NCBI RefSeq assembly: GCF_035943815.1
Contig: NZ_DASZBU010000005.1
Coordinates: forward strand, 310,001 to 374,000
Source of the DNA: Frateuria_A sp035943815
GTDB lineage: Bacteria; Pseudomonadota; Gammaproteobacteria; Xanthomonadales; Rhodanobacteraceae
Length of the DNA stretch: 64,000 nucleotides
Reading direction: 5' to 3'
In this document: in pieces, positions 42,064 through 50,820 of the stretch
How positions within the stretch are numbered: the stretch's first letter is position 1
Layout: each line of letters opens with the position of its first letter
The notes under the pieces: generated by a model
What the model saw: the letters and a program-made list of their open reading frames with translations, nothing else
What the model was told of the DNA's origin: nothing
Database searches by the model: none
Translations under genes and position numbers: made by a program

Positions 42064-43122
42064 GTGGGTCTCTTTACACCCAAGAAGCCGCCGCTGATCG
42101 GCGTCGACATCAGTTCGACCGCGGTCAAGCTGCTGCAGCTGAGCCAGGCCGGTGGCCGCTACCGCGTGGAACACTACGCGGTCGAGCCGCTGCCCCCCAA
42201 CGCCGTGGTCGAGAAGAACATCGTCGAGGTCGAGGCGGTGGGCGAGGCGATCCGGCGTGCGCTCGCCCGTTCGGGCTCCAAGCTCAAGCACGCGTCCGCT
42301 GCCGTCGCCGGATCGGCGGTGATCACCCGCATCGTGCCCATGTCGGCCGACTTGTCCGAGGAGGACCTGGAAGGGCAGATCCAGGTCGAGGCCAACCAGT
42401 ACATCCCCTATCCGATCGACGAGGTCAGTCTCGACTTCGAGGTGCTGGGCCCGGTCCGGGACAACCCGGACATGAACAACGTGCTGCTGGCCGCCTCGCG
42501 CACCGAGAACGTGGACATGCGCGTGGCCGCGCTGGACCTGGGCGGCCTGTCCGCGCGGGTGATCGACGTGGAGGCGTTCGCGATGGAGAACGCCTTCACC
42601 ATGCTGGTCGACCAGCTTAACGTCGGCCGCGATGCGCTGGTCGCCGTGGTCGACATCGGCGCCACCATGACCACGCTGTCGGTGCTGCGCCACCAGCGCA
42701 CCATCTATTCGCGCGAGCAGGTGTTCGGCGGCAAGCAGCTGACCGACGAGATCATGCGCCGCTACGGGCTCTCCTACGAGGAGGCCGGTCGCGCCAAGCG
42801 CAAGGGTGGCCTGCCCGAATCGTACGAGGCCGAGGCGCTGGAGCCGTTCAAGGAGGCGCTGATCCAGCAGATCAGCCGCCTGCTGCAGTTCTTCTTCGCC
42901 GGCAGCGAGTACAGCAAGGTCGACCAGGTGGTGCTGGCCGGCGGCTGCGCCTCGATCGAAGGACTCTGTCCGATGCTGGAGGAGCAGCTCGGCGTGCCGT
43001 GCATGGTGGCCAACCCGCTGGCGCGCATGTCGCTGGCGCCCAAGGTGCAAGCGCAGTCGCTGGCGCAGGACGCTCCCGCGCTGATGATCGCCGTCGGCCT
43101 GGCGCTCAGGAGTTTCGACTGA
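42064..43122 (+). CDS. pilM: type IV pilus inner-membrane platform protein PilM
   Basis: 352 aa actin-like ATPase fold, cytosolic. PPLIGVDISSTAVKLLQLS at the N-terminus, LVAVVDIGATMTTLSVL, QVFGGKQLTDEIMRRYGLSYEEAGRAKR and VVLAGGCASIEGL are the nucleotide-binding and PilN-binding signatures. I use the GTG at 42064 (VGLFTPKKPP), preceded by AAGGGGGA. The ATG at 41998 adds 22 basic residues that are not conserved. The stop overlaps the pilN start (TGATG). Confidence 0.95.
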   Translation: MGLFTPKKPPLIGVDISSTAVKLLQLSQAGGRYRVEHYAVEPLPPNAVVEKNIVEVEAVGEAIRRALARSGSKLKHASAAVAGSAVITRIVPMSADLSEEDLEGQIQVEANQYIPYPIDEVSLDFEVLGPVRDNPDMNNVLLAASRTENVDMRVAALDLGGLSARVIDVEAFAMENAFTMLVDQLNVGRDALVAVVDIGATMTTLSVLRHQRTIYSREQVFGGKQLTDEIMRRYGLSYEEAGRAKRKGGLPESYEAEALEPFKEALIQQISRLLQFFFAGSEYSKVDQVVLAGGCASIEGLCPMLEEQLGVPCMVANPLARMSLAPKVQAQSLAQDAPALMIAVGLALRSFD

Positions 43123-43772
43123 TGGCACACATCAACCTCCTTCCCTGGCGCGCGGAACGGCGCAAGCAGCGCGAACGGGAATTCTTCATGCAGCTGGGCG
43201 CCGCCTTCGTGGCGGCGCTGTTGGTGCTGTTCCTGTGGTCGTTCTGGATGAGCCTGCGCATCGACAACCAGAACGAGCGCAACGCTTACCTGCAGGGCGA
43301 GATCAAGCAACTGGACGAGCGCATCGCCAAGATCAAAGACCTCGAGAAGGTCCGTCAGCGCCTGCTCGCCCGCAAGCAGATCATCGAGCAGTTGCAGGCC
43401 AACCGCTCGCAGATGGTCCACCTGTTCGACGAGCTGGTGAAGACCATTCCCTCGAGCGTGCGTCTGACCAGCATGAACCAGAACGGTGGCTCCATGGTGC
43501 TCCATGGCGTGGCCCAGTCCAACGCCAGCGTGGCCGAGTACATGCGCAGCCTCGACGCTTCGCCCTGGATGGGCGGCGCCGATCTGGAGAAAACCCAGAT
43601 CACCTACCGCACCGGGCGCATGCCCTACACCTTCGGGCTCAACGTGAAGCTGAGTGAACCCAGCACCGACCAGGCTGGCAAGACGCCAGTGCTGTTGCAG
43701 GGCAATCCGGCACCCGCGGCGCCGGCATCCACTGCCGCACGCGCGGCCGTCAGCGGGGGAACGCGCAAATGA
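43122..43772 (+). CDS. pilN: type IV pilus assembly protein PilN
   Basis: 216 aa. The invariant N-terminus MAHINLLPWRAERRKQRER, which binds PilM, is followed by one membrane helix (FMQLGAAFVAALLVLFLWSF) and a periplasmic coiled coil (IDNQNERNAYLQ and beyond) and a ferredoxin-like domain. The Ala/Pro-rich tail after residue 180 is unconserved. Coupled on both sides by overlaps. Confidence 0.95.
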   Translation: MAHINLLPWRAERRKQREREFFMQLGAAFVAALLVLFLWSFWMSLRIDNQNERNAYLQGEIKQLDERIAKIKDLEKVRQRLLARKQIIEQLQANRSQMVHLFDELVKTIPSSVRLTSMNQNGGSMVLHGVAQSNASVAEYMRSLDASPWMGGADLEKTQITYRTGRMPYTFGLNVKLSEPSTDQAGKTPVLLQGNPAPAAPASTAARAAVSGGTRK

Positions 43773-44431
43773 AGTTCTTCGACGAACTGCGCAACCTCGA
43801 CCGCAACAACATCGGTGGCTGGTCCAAGTCGATCAAGATCTTCTTCACCGCGCTGGTGTTCCTGGCGGTGGTGGGTCTGGGCTGGTACCTGCACGTCAGC
43901 GACCAGCAGGATTCGCTCCAGCAACTGGCTTCGAAAGAGGAGTCGCTCAAGCAGGAGTTCTCCCAGAAGCAGGCCAAGTCGGTCAACCTTGAGGCACTGC
44001 AGCAGCAACTGGACGAGATGCAGGACATGCTGCGCCAGCTGTTGCGCCAACTTCCGAGCAAGACCGAGATGCCCGAACTGCTGGTGGACATCTCGCAGAC
44101 GGCGCTGTCCTCGGGGCTGGAGATCCAGAGCTTCGACCCGGGCGGCGAGCAGCCCAAGGAGTTCTACGCGGAGAAGCCGATCAGCCTGAAGATGGTCGGC
44201 ACCTACCACCAGTTCGGTAATTTCATCAGCGGCGTCGCTTCGCTGCCGCGGGTGGTGATCCTAACCATGCATGACGTCTCGCTGACGACACAGTCGCCGA
44301 TCGGCGCCAACGGCGAGCCGCCGCCGGGCGGGTTGCTGGTGCTGCAGGGCACGGTCAAGACCTACCGCTATCTGGAAGACGAGGAAAGCGCCGAGAGCAA
44401 GACCGAAGCCAAGGCGAGGGGGCGCAAATGA
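43769..44431 (+). CDS. pilO: type IV pilus assembly protein PilO
   Basis: 220 aa. N-terminal cytosolic segment MKFFDELRNLDRNNIGGW, one membrane helix (IFFTALVFLAVVGLGWYL), coiled coil, and a periplasmic domain with VDISQTALSSGLEIQSFDPG and VGTYHQFGNFISGVASLPRV, typical PilO. It forms heterodimers with PilN in the alignment complex. ATGA overlap with pilN; the stop overlaps pilP. Confidence 0.95.
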   Translation: MKFFDELRNLDRNNIGGWSKSIKIFFTALVFLAVVGLGWYLHVSDQQDSLQQLASKEESLKQEFSQKQAKSVNLEALQQQLDEMQDMLRQLLRQLPSKTEMPELLVDISQTALSSGLEIQSFDPGGEQPKEFYAEKPISLKMVGTYHQFGNFISGVASLPRVVILTMHDVSLTTQSPIGANGEPPPGGLLVLQGTVKTYRYLEDEESAESKTEAKARGRK

Positions 44432-44970
44432 GCAGGTTCGCTGTCACCAGGCCCGCCCGTGTGGCGCGGCTGCTGTTGATGCTCGCCGCCCTGCTCGTGC
44501 TGGCCGGCTGCACCCGCGGCATGTCGGACCTGCGCGATTGGGTGGCCCAGGAAAAGAGCAAGAAGGGCGCGCCGATTCCTCCGCTGCCGGTCATCAAGAC
44601 GTTCGAGACCTTCCAGTATTCCGACGACGGCAAGCGCGACCCGTTCAGCGCGAGCGCGGCCGAGCTGCAGCCCAACGCGTCCGCCAGCGGCCCGCGCCCG
44701 GACGAGGGCCGGCCCAAGCAGCCGCTGGAAATGTTCGCGCTGGACAGCCTCAGGATGGTCGGCACGGTCGGCCTCGGTGCGGGCATGGAAGCGCTGGTGA
44801 AGGATCCCGGTGGCGTGATCCATCGCGTCCACCGCAATGAATACATGGGGCAGAACTACGGCCGGGTCACCGCCATCGCGGAAGACCACGTCGACCTGGT
44901 CGAACTGGTTTCCAATGGCAATGGCGGCTGGATGGAACGTTCGGCCAGCATCGGGCTCGGCGAGAAATGA
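44428..44970 (+). CDS. pilP: type IV pilus lipoprotein PilP
   Basis: 180 aa. Lipoprotein signal LLVLAGC near residue 30; the N-terminal part of the mature protein (MSDLRDWVAQEKSKKG and IKTFETFQYSDDGKRDPF) binds PilNO, and the C-terminal beta domain (DSLRMVGTVG, HRVHRNEYMGQNYGRVTAI) contacts PilQ. Four-base overlaps with pilO and pilQ. Confidence 0.95.
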   Translation: MSRFAVTRPARVARLLLMLAALLVLAGCTRGMSDLRDWVAQEKSKKGAPIPPLPVIKTFETFQYSDDGKRDPFSASAAELQPNASASGPRPDEGRPKQPLEMFALDSLRMVGTVGLGAGMEALVKDPGGVIHRVHRNEYMGQNYGRVTAIAEDHVDLVELVSNGNGGWMERSASIGLGEK

Positions 44971-47261
44971 ACACAGGGGCTGACGCAATGAGCAACCACA
45001 TCCAACCTGTCCGGGGCCGAGCCATGCGCCATGCACGCCGATGCCTGATGACGTGCCTGCTGATCGCCGCCGCCGCATGGGCTGGCGACGCCCTCGCAGC
45101 CGCCAACACGCTAAAGGGGATCAGCTACGACACGCTGCCGGGCGGCGCCGTCGAACTGCACCTGAATTTCGCCGGCGGTCCGCCGCAGCCGCGTATCTTC
45201 ACCACTGGCAACCCGCCGCGCATCGCGGTGGATTTTGCCGACACAGACAACAGCGCACCGCGCCATGTCGACATCGGCAAGGGCTCGACCTCGGGCGTTT
45301 CGGCGGTTTCCGTCGGCGGCCGCACCCGCGTGGTGGTCGAGCTGATGCGTGAGGCCTCCTACCGCACGCGTGTGGATGGCAACGACCTGGTGCTGACGGT
45401 CAATAACGGTAGCGACGCGCAGACCACCACCACCGCCTCGACCATTGATCCGACCAAGGCGCTGCCTTCGGCCATGGGCGGCCCCACGGTCTCCGGCATC
45501 GATTTCCGCCGCGGTCCCAAGGGTGAAGGCCGCGTGCTGGTCAACTTCAGCGGCGCCGGCGCCAATGCCGACATGCGCCGCGAAGGCGACAAGCTGGTCG
45601 TCAAGCTCAGCCACGTCACCCTGCCGGCAGCTCAGGCGCAGCGCCTGGACGTGCTGGACTTCGCCACGCCGGTGCAGACGATCAATACCCGCGCAGGCAT
45701 GGGCGGTGGGGCCACCATGGAGATCAACTTCAAGGGCAACGTGGAGACCTCGTCCTACCAGACCGCCGACCAGTTCGTGGTCGAGGTCGCGCCCAAGAAG
45801 GCCGCGGCCGCAGGCGACGGGGCCCTGACCAAGGGCGAGCCGCCGGTCTACAGCGGCAACCGCGTCACCTTCAACTTCCAGGACATCCCGGTTCGCTCGG
45901 TGCTGCAGCTGCTGGCCGAGTACTCGGGGCAGAACCTGGTCGCCTCCGACAGCGTCCAGGGCAACATCACCCTGCGCCTTTCCAACGTGCCATGGGACCA
46001 GGTGCTGGACGTGATCCTGCGCGCCAAGGGCTTGGACAAGCGCCGTGACGGCAACGTCATCTGGATCGCGCCGCAGCAGGAATTGGCCGCCTACGAGCAG
46101 AACCTGGCCGAGGCCCGCCTGAAGGCCGAGGACACCGCGCAGCTGGTCACCGACTACATCCCGATCAGCTACGGCAAGGCTTCCGAGATCGCCCAACTGC
46201 TCACCAGCGGCAGCAAGAGCGGGAGTGGCGGTGGCGGTGCCGGCGGTGGTACCCGCGGCTTCCTGTCGCCGCGCGGCAGTGTGTCCTTCGACGAGCGCAC
46301 CAACACCCTGCTGCTCAACGAGACGCCCGACAAGATCCGCGAGCTGCGCCAGTTGATCAGCGTGCTCGACCGGCCTGTCCAGCAGGTGCTGATCGAGTCG
46401 CGCATCGTGGTGGCGACCGATGATTTCACCCGCGAACTGGGCGTGAAATGGGGCGTGCAGGCGACCCACACCACTTCGGGCGGGCATGTCATCAGCACCA
46501 GCCCCACCGGGACGGATTCGGCCGGGCTGGGCATCAACACCAACAACGTGCAGAACAAGTACGCGCAGGACCTGCGTGACTGGGTCGCCGGCGGTCAGCA
46601 GGGCCCGCAGCCGCGGCCGGGCGCCATCACCTACCAGACCGGCAATGGCGGCTTCAACGTCAACCTGCCGGTCAGCGGTCCCAGCGGCAGCTTCGGCCTC
46701 GCCATCCTGGGCGCCAACTACCTGGTCGACCTGGAACTCTCCGCGGCCCAGACCGAGGGTCGTGGCGAGGTGATCTCCAGCCCGCGCGTGATCACGGCCA
46801 ACCAGCAGGAGGCGGTGATCCGCCAGGGCCAGCAGATCGGCTACGTGACCTATCAGAACAGCGCCACCGGCGCCGCCGGCAGCGGCACCGCCACGGTGCA
46901 GTTCAAGGACGCCGTGCTGGAGCTGCGCGTGACGCCCACGATCACCGCGGACAGCCGTGTGTACCTGAAGATCAACGTCAAGAAGGATGCTCTGGCCAAG
47001 TTCATCGACGCGCCGGGCAGCGGCCAGGTGCCGCAGATCGATACCCGCGAGATCAACACCTCGGTGCTCGTGGACAATGGCCAGACCGTCGTGCTCGGCG
47101 GCATCTACGAGATAACCAAGGCCAATACCACCACCAAGGTGCCAGGCCTGGGCGACATCCCGGGACTCGGGGTACTGTTCCGCTCGACCTCGCGCAGCAA
47201 CAGCAAGGCGGAGCTGCTGATCTTCGTCACGCCACGCATCCTGAGCGAGACGCTGCAGTAA
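44967..47261 (+). CDS. pilQ: type IV pilus secretin PilQ
   Basis: 764 aa. Signal peptide (around MTCLLIAAAAWAGDALA), two AMIN domains (residues about 50-135 and 170-260) for peptidoglycan binding, an STN/N0 domain beginning VTFNFQDIPVRSVLQLLAEY, an N1 domain (YIPISYGKASEIAQLLTSG), a Gly/Ser-rich linker, and the secretin barrel with GRGEVISSPRVITANQQEA, and VPGLGDIPGLGVLFRS at the lip. It forms the outer-membrane channel for pili. Start at the ATGA overlap with pilP; ATG 44988 or 45024 are alternatives nearer the signal peptide. Confidence 0.96.
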   Translation: MNTGADAMSNHIQPVRGRAMRHARRCLMTCLLIAAAAWAGDALAAANTLKGISYDTLPGGAVELHLNFAGGPPQPRIFTTGNPPRIAVDFADTDNSAPRHVDIGKGSTSGVSAVSVGGRTRVVVELMREASYRTRVDGNDLVLTVNNGSDAQTTTTASTIDPTKALPSAMGGPTVSGIDFRRGPKGEGRVLVNFSGAGANADMRREGDKLVVKLSHVTLPAAQAQRLDVLDFATPVQTINTRAGMGGGATMEINFKGNVETSSYQTADQFVVEVAPKKAAAAGDGALTKGEPPVYSGNRVTFNFQDIPVRSVLQLLAEYSGQNLVASDSVQGNITLRLSNVPWDQVLDVILRAKGLDKRRDGNVIWIAPQQELAAYEQNLAEARLKAEDTAQLVTDYIPISYGKASEIAQLLTSGSKSGSGGGGAGGGTRGFLSPRGSVSFDERTNTLLLNETPDKIRELRQLISVLDRPVQQVLIESRIVVATDDFTRELGVKWGVQATHTTSGGHVISTSPTGTDSAGLGINTNNVQNKYAQDLRDWVAGGQQGPQPRPGAITYQTGNGGFNVNLPVSGPSGSFGLAILGANYLVDLELSAAQTEGRGEVISSPRVITANQQEAVIRQGQQIGYVTYQNSATGAAGSGTATVQFKDAVLELRVTPTITADSRVYLKINVKKDALAKFIDAPGSGQVPQIDTREINTSVLVDNGQTVVLGGIYEITKANTTTKVPGLGDIPGLGVLFRSTSRSNSKAELLIFVTPRILSETLQ

Positions 47262-47280
47262 GCCGATCGCGATGCGGTAC

Positions 47281-47313
47281 AGGAAGGGCGGCCTCGGCCG
47301 CCCTTCCTGCTTT
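47281..47313 (+). terminator. terminator of the pilMNOPQ operon
   Basis: A 12-bp perfect stem AGGAAGGGCGGC / GCCGCCCTTCCT with a CTCG loop, followed by GCTTT. The T-run is short. It sits 20 bp after the pilQ stop. Confidence 0.75.
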
Positions 47314-47431
47314 CGGCCCTGCGGATTTTTGCCGGCCGCATGCAATCCGGCACACGTGGGCTCTCCGCCCTCGCCCGTAAACTTCCGGCCGTTGCCGCGG
47401 TCATTACCGCGTTACTCCTTACGGACCGCCG

Positions 47432-48427
47432 ATGGATACTCCGCATACCGCTTCGCCGAACCGCCTGCAGCAAGCCTTCGTGCATCTGCGCGAGGAATTG
47501 CAGCGCGACGTGATCGGCCAGCCGCACCTGATCGAATGCCTGCTGATCGCCCTGCTGGCCGATGGCCACCTGCTGGTCGAGGGCGCGCCGGGCCTGGCCA
47601 AGACCACGGCGGTGAAGGCGCTGGCCGCGCGCATCGAGGCGGACTTCCACCGCGTGCAGTTCACCCCCGATCTGCTGCCGGCCGATCTCACCGGCACCGA
47701 CGTGTTCCGGCCGCAGGCGGGCAGCTTCGAGTTCGAGCGCGGTCCGCTGTTCCACAACATCGTGCTGGCCGACGAGATCAACCGCGCGCCGGCCAAGGTT
47801 CAGTCGGCGCTGTTGGAGGCGATGGCCGAACGCCAGATCACCGTGGGCCGCAGCACCTGGCGCCTGCCGGACCTGTTCCTGGTGATGGCCACGCAGAACC
47901 CGATCGAGCAGGAAGGCACCTTCGCGCTGCCCGAGGCCCAGCTCGACCGCTTCGTGATGCACGTGACCATCGGCTATCCGGACGCCGCCTCGGAGCTGGC
48001 CATCCTCAAGCTGGCCCGGGAGCAGGCGCGCCGCGCGCTGCATCCGGCCGTGCCGCCGCATGCGCTGCTAAGCCAGGCTGACGTGTTCGCCGCCCGCGAC
48101 GCAACGCTGGCGGTGCACGTGGCGCCGGCGCTGGAGGAGTACCTAGCGCAACTGGTGCTCGCCACGCGGGACGCCGGCCGCTATGGGCCGGAACTCAAGC
48201 GCTGGATCGCCTGGGGCGCCAGCCCGCGCGCCACCATCGCGCTGGACCGTTGCGCCCGTGCGCATGCCTGGCTGGCGGGGCGCGACTACGCACTGCCCGA
48301 AGACGTGCACGGCATTGTGCACGAAGTGCTGCGCCATCGCGTGCTGCTGAGCTACGAGGCCGAGGCCGAGGGCGTGCGCAGCGACCAGGTGATCGACCGC
48401 CTGCTGGATCTCGTGCCGCTGCCGTGA
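47432..48427 (+). CDS. MoxR family AAA ATPase
   Basis: 331 aa. Walker A EGAPGLAKTTAVK, FTPDLLPADLTGTDVFR, Walker B NIVLADEINRAPAKVQSALLEAM, sensor 1 VMATQNPIEQEGTFALPEAQLDRF, and an Arg finger region. MoxR ATPases act as chaperones for VWA-domain partners; two VWA proteins are encoded downstream. First gene of a six-gene operon with overlapping junctions (TGATG with the DUF58 gene). Confidence 0.94.
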   Translation: MDTPHTASPNRLQQAFVHLREELQRDVIGQPHLIECLLIALLADGHLLVEGAPGLAKTTAVKALAARIEADFHRVQFTPDLLPADLTGTDVFRPQAGSFEFERGPLFHNIVLADEINRAPAKVQSALLEAMAERQITVGRSTWRLPDLFLVMATQNPIEQEGTFALPEAQLDRFVMHVTIGYPDAASELAILKLAREQARRALHPAVPPHALLSQADVFAARDATLAVHVAPALEEYLAQLVLATRDAGRYGPELKRWIAWGASPRATIALDRCARAHAWLAGRDYALPEDVHGIVHEVLRHRVLLSYEAEAEGVRSDQVIDRLLDLVPLP

Positions 48428-49347
48428 TGCCGGTGCCGCCCGTGCGAGCCGATGGCGACGGCCGTGTGACGGTTTCGCTGGCCGAATTGCTCGCGTTGCG
48501 CGGGCGCATCGGGCGCGTTCGCCCGGCGCCGCTGGACAGCCGCGCACTGCCGGCCGGCCAGCGCTCCAGCCGCCTGTACGGCCGCGGCATGGACTACGCC
48601 GAATCGCGCGTCTACCAGCCCGGCGATGACGTGCGCCGGCTCGACTGGCGCCTCACCGCCCGCAGTGGCGAGCTGCACACCAAGCTGTTCCAGGAGGAGC
48701 GCGAGGGACGCCTGCTGATATTGCTTGATACTCACGCCGGCATGCGCTTCGGTACCCGCGTGCGCTTCAAGTCGGTGCAGGCGGCGCGCGCCGCCGCACT
48801 GGCGGGCTGGTACGCGGCGCGTGCCGGCGAGCGGGTAGGTGCGCTGTCATTCGGCGGCAGCCGCCGCCTGCTCAAGCCACAGGGCGGCACGCACGGCGCG
48901 GTCGTCCTGTGCGGCACCCTGTCGGCCTGGGATGCCGAAGCGGGCGAGGCGACCGAACCGCTGTCCGAAGCGCTCGCGCGTGCCGGGCGCCTGCACGGCG
49001 CCAACCGCGTCTTGCTGATCAGCGACGGCTGGAGCTGCGACGAGGCGGCGCGAGCACGCCTGCGCGACGTGGCGCAGCACGCCCGCGTTGCCGTACTGGT
49101 GGTCGCCGATGCACTCGAGCTCGCGCCCGCGCCGCCGGGACGCTATCCGTTCGAACACGATGGCGAACGCCGCGAGATCGACCTGCATGGCGCGCGCGAG
49201 CGCAGCGAGTTCCAGCAGGCGCTCGGCGCCGGCCAGGAGCACCTCGTCGCGTTGGCACGATCACTGGGGCTGCCCTGGCGAAACATCGACACCGCGGCCG
49301 ATCCGCTGGCCGCGGTCACCGCCTTGCTGGGGGCGAGGTCGCGATGA
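48427..49347 (+). CDS. DUF58 domain protein
   Basis: 306 aa. The DUF58 signature is GRGMDYAESRVYQPGDDVRRLDWRLTARSGELHTKLFQEER, followed by a degenerate VWA-like half (LILLDTHAGMRFG, VLLISDGWSCDE). Always next to MoxR; the role in the complex is not known. Start at the TGATG overlap; the stop overlaps the next gene by ATGA. Confidence 0.92.
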   Translation: MPVPPVRADGDGRVTVSLAELLALRGRIGRVRPAPLDSRALPAGQRSSRLYGRGMDYAESRVYQPGDDVRRLDWRLTARSGELHTKLFQEEREGRLLILLDTHAGMRFGTRVRFKSVQAARAAALAGWYAARAGERVGALSFGGSRRLLKPQGGTHGAVVLCGTLSAWDAEAGEATEPLSEALARAGRLHGANRVLLISDGWSCDEAARARLRDVAQHARVAVLVVADALELAPAPPGRYPFEHDGERREIDLHGARERSEFQQALGAGQEHLVALARSLGLPWRNIDTAADPLAAVTALLGARSR

Positions 49348-49829
49348 CCATGCAGCCCGACGGCCCCGTCCTGCGCGACATCCACGTGCCCCCGGCGCCC
49401 CCGTGGTGGCCGCCTGCGCCAGGCTGGTGGCTGCTTGCCGCCTTGGTGCTGATGGCGATCGCCACGGGCGTGATGGTGTGGCGGAGCGCGCGGCGTCGGC
49501 GCCGGCGATGCGATCGCGTGCTGGCCGAAGTCGACATGCTGGCCGCGCTCCATGGCGGCGATACCCAGCTGCTGGCCACCGGCCTGCACCAGCTGCTGCG
49601 GCGCGTGGCGAGGAAATACGACCCGACGGCCGCACGGCTGCGCGGGGAGGCCTGGCGCGAAGCGCTGGCGCGCGTGCCGGTGGCTGCGGACACGCTGCAC
49701 CGCTTGCTTGCGCTGGAGCAGGCGATGTACCGGCCGCTGCCCTACGACACCGATGCCACGCTCAGTGCGGTGCGCGACTGGCTGCGCGCCGCGCTCGCCA
49801 GCGAGCAGCGGAGGGTGCGGCGTGCCTGA
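49344..49829 (+). CDS. DUF4381 domain membrane protein
   Basis: 161 aa. N-terminal LRDIHVPPAPPWWPPAPGWW, one membrane helix (LLAALVLMAIATGVMVW), then a basic stretch and a cytosolic helical domain with LLRRVARKYDPTAARLRGEAWREAL. This is the DUF4381 layout, a regular component of MoxR/Bat operons in gammaproteobacteria. It overlaps the DUF58 gene by 4 bp and batA by 8 bp. Confidence 0.88.
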   Translation: MTMQPDGPVLRDIHVPPAPPWWPPAPGWWLLAALVLMAIATGVMVWRSARRRRRRCDRVLAEVDMLAALHGGDTQLLATGLHQLLRRVARKYDPTAARLRGEAWREALARVPVAADTLHRLLALEQAMYRPLPYDTDATLSAVRDWLRAALASEQRRVRRA

Positions 49830-50820
49830 TCTGTCCTGGCCCGAGTTCGCCTGGCCTTGGGTGGTCGTACTGTTGCCGCTGCCCTGGCTGCTTCGCCGCT
49901 GGCTGCGCCCGCTGCCCCCGGGCCAGGCCCTGCACCTGCCGCACCCGGGCGTGGCGCTGGCCGCGGTCGAGCGGCGGCCCGTCCGCGGCGCCCGTGGCTG
50001 GTGGCTGGCGCTGGCCTGGCTGTGTTTGCTCGCCGCGGCGGCGCGGCCGCAATGGGTGGGGCCGCCGGAGGCGCAGCAGCGCAGCGGCCGCGCGATGCTG
50101 CTGGCCGTGGACCTCTCCGGCAGCATGCGCACCGACGACATGCAACTGGCCGGGCAGAGCGTCAGCCGCTTCGAGGCGGTCGAGGCGATCGCCAGCGACT
50201 TCATCGCACGCCGTGCCGGCGACGAACTGGGCTTGGTGCTGTTCGGCAGCCGCGCCTTCCTGGTCACGCCGTTGACCTACGATCTTGACGCCGTGCGCGC
50301 GCAGCTCAAGGGCGCTGCGGTAGGCCTGGCCGGCACCGAAACGGCGATCGGCGATGCGATCGCGGTGGCGGTCAAGCGCCTGGCCGGCCTGCCGCAGCAG
50401 GCGCGCGTGCTGGTGCTGCTGACCGACGGCGTCAACAATGCAGGCAGCATCGCGCCGGAGCAGGCCGCCGCCGCAGCCAAGGCCGCCGGCGTGCGCATCT
50501 ACACCATTGGCATCGGCGCAACGCAGATGCGCGTGCCGGACTTCTTCGGCATGCGCATGGTCAATCCATCGGCCGACCTGGACGAGGCCATGCTGACGAA
50601 GATCGCCGACGGCACCGGCGGACGCTACTTCCGCGCTACCGACACGCGCGAGCTGGCCCAGGCCTACCAGGCGATCGATGCGTTGGAGCCGATGCCGCAG
50701 CACGGCCCGGCGCTGCGCCCGCGGCACGAGCTGTTTCGCTGGCCGCTGGGCCTGGCGATGCTGCTGCTGGCGGGCCTCCTGCTGGCCCAGGTCCGCAGTG
50801 CGCGGGAGCAGATGGCATGA
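49822..50820 (+). CDS. batA: BatA-like VWA-domain membrane protein
   Basis: 332 aa. N-terminal Bat membrane segments (WPWVVVLLPLPWLL and GWWLALAWLCLLAAAARP), a VWA domain with an intact MIDAS DLSGS (D97, S99, S101), VTPLTYDLD supplying the Thr, and VLLTDGVNNAG supplying the Asp; then a C-terminal membrane helix. In other bacteria BatA forms part of an aerotolerance/envelope-stress complex with MoxR. The GTG start at 49822 is fixed by the DUF4381 overlap. Confidence 0.92.
   Translation: MPDLSWPEFAWPWVVVLLPLPWLLRRWLRPLPPGQALHLPHPGVALAAVERRPVRGARGWWLALAWLCLLAAAARPQWVGPPEAQQRSGRAMLLAVDLSGSMRTDDMQLAGQSVSRFEAVEAIASDFIARRAGDELGLVLFGSRAFLVTPLTYDLDAVRAQLKGAAVGLAGTETAIGDAIAVAVKRLAGLPQQARVLVLLTDGVNNAGSIAPEQAAAAAKAAGVRIYTIGIGATQMRVPDFFGMRMVNPSADLDEAMLTKIADGTGGRYFRATDTRELAQAYQAIDALEPMPQHGPALRPRHELFRWPLGLAMLLLAGLLLAQVRSAREQMA

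Noticed and set aside
45111..47345. A 744-codon minus-strand frame opposite pilQ
   Set aside because: Shadow of the PilQ coding strand; no recognisable protein features.
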